Below, piece by piece: positions 7,993 to 9,315 of a stretch of 9,315 bases of DNA. The DNA is taken from the NCBI GenBank assembly GCA_002348345.1, contig DEAY01000493.1:1-9315 (forward strand), in the 5' to 3' direction. Each line of letters starts with the position of its first letter. Within the stretch, counting starts at the first letter, position 1. The stretch is from Verrucomicrobia bacterium UBA2970. Lineage in GTDB: Bacteria; Verrucomicrobiota; Verrucomicrobiia; Limisphaerales; AAA164-E04. The notes beneath the pieces were generated by a model. That model saw only the letters and a list, made by a program, of their open reading frames with translations. It made no database searches and was not told the origin of the DNA. Position numbers and translations under genes: made by a program.

Positions 7993-8508
7993 ATGCGACG
8001 GGGTCTGATAGCGGCAACGGTCTGCCTCGCCGCCGTTGCCTTCATCTGGGACGGGAGAGATTCCTCTCGCACCGATTTTCCGCAACATACGAAACCGGTT
8101 TCGGAAGACGTTTCCACTCGTTCGAACGCGTCACCAGACCAGGACACCGAACCATCGATCACACTCTTGCCGGTATCGGAAGAGGCCGACGCGCTTCATT
8201 CTCCGGAAACCGACGGGGAAGAAGACCTCCAGATCATCGAGTCCTTCTTCCTGGCCTACCAACAGGCCCTCGGAGAAAACCCCACCGGGGAGAACGACGA
8301 AATCACTGCGGCATTCACGGGCTCCAACCCAAAGGGGGTCGCCGTTCTCCCCGGCAATCATTCGAGTATCTCGCCCGATGGCGAATTACTCGATCGCTGG
8401 GGAAACCCATACCACTTCCATTCCATCAGCGCTCGGATCATGGAAGTCCGAAGCCCTGGACCCGACGGAACTCTTTGGAGTGACGATGATGTGATCCTTG
8501 AAGACTGA
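7993..8508 (+). CDS. Membrane-anchored protein with GspG-like pseudopilin C-terminus
   Basis: The 171-residue product starts at ATG 7993 behind a good ribosome site (AGGGA at 7981-7985), 19 bases after the DUF1501 stop. The same frame stays open upstream to 7780, but that part overlaps the DUF1501 gene and is its shadow. Residues 4-19 form one hydrophobic segment, either an uncleaved anchor or a signal peptide. C11 lacks a proper lipobox (V at -1). Residues 21-78 are polar, acidic and probably disordered. Residues 128-168 carry DGELLDRWGNPYHFHS, then SPGPDGTLWSDDDV, which resembles the end of the type II secretion major pseudopilin GspG, where aspartates in this segment bind calcium. The prepilin-peptidase motif (G before F-T-L-x-E) is absent, so it is not a normal pseudopilin. 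I infer a periplasm-facing accessory of the DUF1800/DUF1501 pair; its function is unknown. Confidence 0.8.
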   Translation: MRRGLIAATVCLAAVAFIWDGRDSSRTDFPQHTKPVSEDVSTRSNASPDQDTEPSITLLPVSEEADALHSPETDGEEDLQIIESFFLAYQQALGENPTGENDEITAAFTGSNPKGVAVLPGNHSSISPDGELLDRWGNPYHFHSISARIMEVRSPGPDGTLWSDDDVILED

Positions 8509-8759
8509 TTGACCGTGGTTCGATTCCCGGACCCACCACCTGAGCCATCAAACCAATGGGACCGGTTCCCAATCGGCGGGATCCCTGGAGCCGGCAGGGT
8601 TCACTGCTCAAAAACTTCCTCCCGATCTTCACCCGCATCGATCAAGTTTTTTTCCCACATGATTCCAGTCATGCCCTGATATTTCGGTTGCCCTGATGGA
8701 AGCATGACGAATATTGTCGGACCCGAGCAAGGCCCTGTCTTTCATGAAGGATTGAATCG
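8509..8759 (+). other. Intergenic region between the DUF1800 operon and the NuoE/F gene
   Basis: I see no gene here. It contains a tRNA 3'-end-like string at 8517-8538 and a small hairpin (CCCTG at 8583-8587 with CAGGG at 8595-8599, seven-base loop). A separate run of seven T lies near 8646-8654, and a weak possible promoter (TTGCCC about 18 bases before TATTGT, near 8689-8718) precedes the NuoE/F start. None of these is strong enough to be called a terminator or promoter on its own. Confidence 0.4.
8746..8751 (+). promoter_or_regulatory. Strong ribosome binding site of the NuoE/F gene
   Basis: GAAGGA sits 8 bases before ATG 8760, close to the ideal Shine-Dalgarno sequence and spacing. It is the best ribosome site in the window and fixes the start of the NuoE/F fusion. 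Confidence 0.7.
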
Positions 8760-9315
8760 ATGGCACGCATCACACCGGAGAATCAAATAATCATCGACGA
8801 CTGGGTCGATCAGCCCGCACCGTTGTTGGGGGCCTTGCACGCCTTCCACGATCGAGACGGCTACCTGAGCGAAACGGCAATTCGGGACCTCTCTGCCGGG
8901 TTGGGCATTCCCCTCGCCGAACTCTACGGCACGATCACCTTCTACCACCATCTTGCCCAGTCAGCACCCGGACAATCCGCCCCAAGGGTCTGCACCGGTC
9001 CGGTCTGCTCTCTGAGAGGAAGCGCCGACCTTCTCCAGCAATTGCAGTCTGAAGGCGCCAGCCCAATGGCTTGCGCAGGCCGCTGTGACGACCCCATTCC
9101 TGTGCTTCGGGGTCACCAGTATCTGGTCGGGAACACCCAGGAATCTCTGAGTGACCGACCCACCCCGTTGCCCGTCCCCAATCCGGGTCGCTATGAAGAG
9201 TGTCTCTTTTCCGATATCCGCGTCCGGGATCGAAACACGCTCAACGGTTATCGAGGATCGGGAGGTTATCAGGCCATCGAGGCCGTCCTCCGGGAACAGT
9301 CCCCGGAGCAATCCT
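8760..9315 (+). CDS. NuoE-NuoF fusion subunit of an NAD-linked oxidoreductase, C-terminus cut by window edge
   Basis: The frame runs open from ATG 8760 to the edge, giving 185 residues. Residues 1-125 are a NuoE-type thioredoxin-like domain, with GIPLAELYGTITFYHHL at 49-65. The four [2Fe-2S] ligands are all present: C78 and C83 (C-x4-C, VCTGPVCSLRG) and C105 and C109 (C-x3-C, ACAGRCD). A proline-rich linker at about 131-143 leads into the opening of a NuoF-type domain, LFSDIRVRDRNTLNGYRGSGGY at 149-170, split here as LFSDIRVRDRNTL and NGYRGSGGY. In such fusions NuoF would bind FMN, NADH and a [4Fe-4S] cluster, passing electrons between NADH and a partner subunit. HoxF of bidirectional hydrogenases and subunits of NAD-dependent formate dehydrogenases share this layout. 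A complete complex I usually has separate nuoE and nuoF genes, so one of these soluble complexes is more likely. The partner genes would lie beyond the right edge. Confidence 0.88.
   Translation, partial: MARITPENQIIIDDWVDQPAPLLGALHAFHDRDGYLSETAIRDLSAGLGIPLAELYGTITFYHHLAQSAPGQSAPRVCTGPVCSLRGSADLLQQLQSEGASPMACAGRCDDPIPVLRGHQYLVGNTQESLSDRPTPLPVPNPGRYEECLFSDIRVRDRNTLNGYRGSGGYQAIEAVLREQSPEQS

Noticed and set aside
8470..8538. Complete tRNA gene ending at the CCA-like string
   Set aside because: No 5' acceptor strand pairs with GGACCCA, no D-arm or anticodon arm is seen, the T-stem does not pair, and the region overlaps a coding sequence.
8583..8655. Possible terminator after the three-gene set
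   Set aside because: The hairpin has only five base pairs and the nearest T-run is about 45 bases away, so it does not form a rho-independent terminator.
1..9315. CRISPR array, insertion sequence or prophage genes
   Set aside because: No regularly spaced repeats, transposase, integrase or phage motifs were seen on either strand.

Overview
The window reads as a moderately GC-rich bacterial chromosome segment. The best fit is the Planctomycetota-Verrucomicrobiota group, more likely Verrucomicrobiota. This rests on a secreted DUF1800 protein with stacked adhesion-type domains, followed at once by a DUF1501 protein and a short pseudopilin-like protein, an arrangement characteristic of those phyla. 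The assignment is inference from gene content; there is no rRNA or other marker gene here.

Layout. (1) Bases 1-1567, minus strand: the N-terminal 522 residues of a NodU/CmcH-type carbamoyltransferase that runs off the left edge. (2) Bases 1568 to about 1850: a divergent intergenic stretch with one imperfect hairpin and no convincing gene. (3) About 1850-2652, plus strand: a glycosyltransferase family 9 (heptosyltransferase-like) gene that looks broken. It has no usable start ahead of its HGFGD motif, and a one-base frameshift just after its DSGPLHLA motif. (4) 2808-8508, plus strand: a compact three-gene set. A 1207-residue exported DUF1800 protein carries three H-type-lectin-like repeats, a D-rich calcium-binding segment, a Calx-beta-like domain and a CHRD domain. 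It is followed by a DUF1501 protein with a twin-arginine signal, and by a 171-residue membrane-anchored protein whose C-terminus resembles the calcium-binding end of the type II secretion pseudopilin GspG. (5) 8509-8759: intergenic. (6) 8760 to the right edge: the start of a NuoE-NuoF fusion, the diaphorase-type subunit of an NAD-linked oxidoreductase such as a HoxF-like hydrogenase or NAD-dependent formate dehydrogenase.

How the parts relate. The carbamoyltransferase and GT9 genes are divergent and would both suit cell-surface glycan work, but the GT9 gene is probably not functional as read. The DUF1800/DUF1501/pseudopilin-like trio is the most interesting part. The genes are separated by 45 and 19 bases, all three products have export or membrane-targeting signals, and the set lacks an assigned biochemical role. 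The NuoE/F gene begins after a 251-base gap with its own strong ribosome binding site and is probably a separate unit that continues beyond the window.
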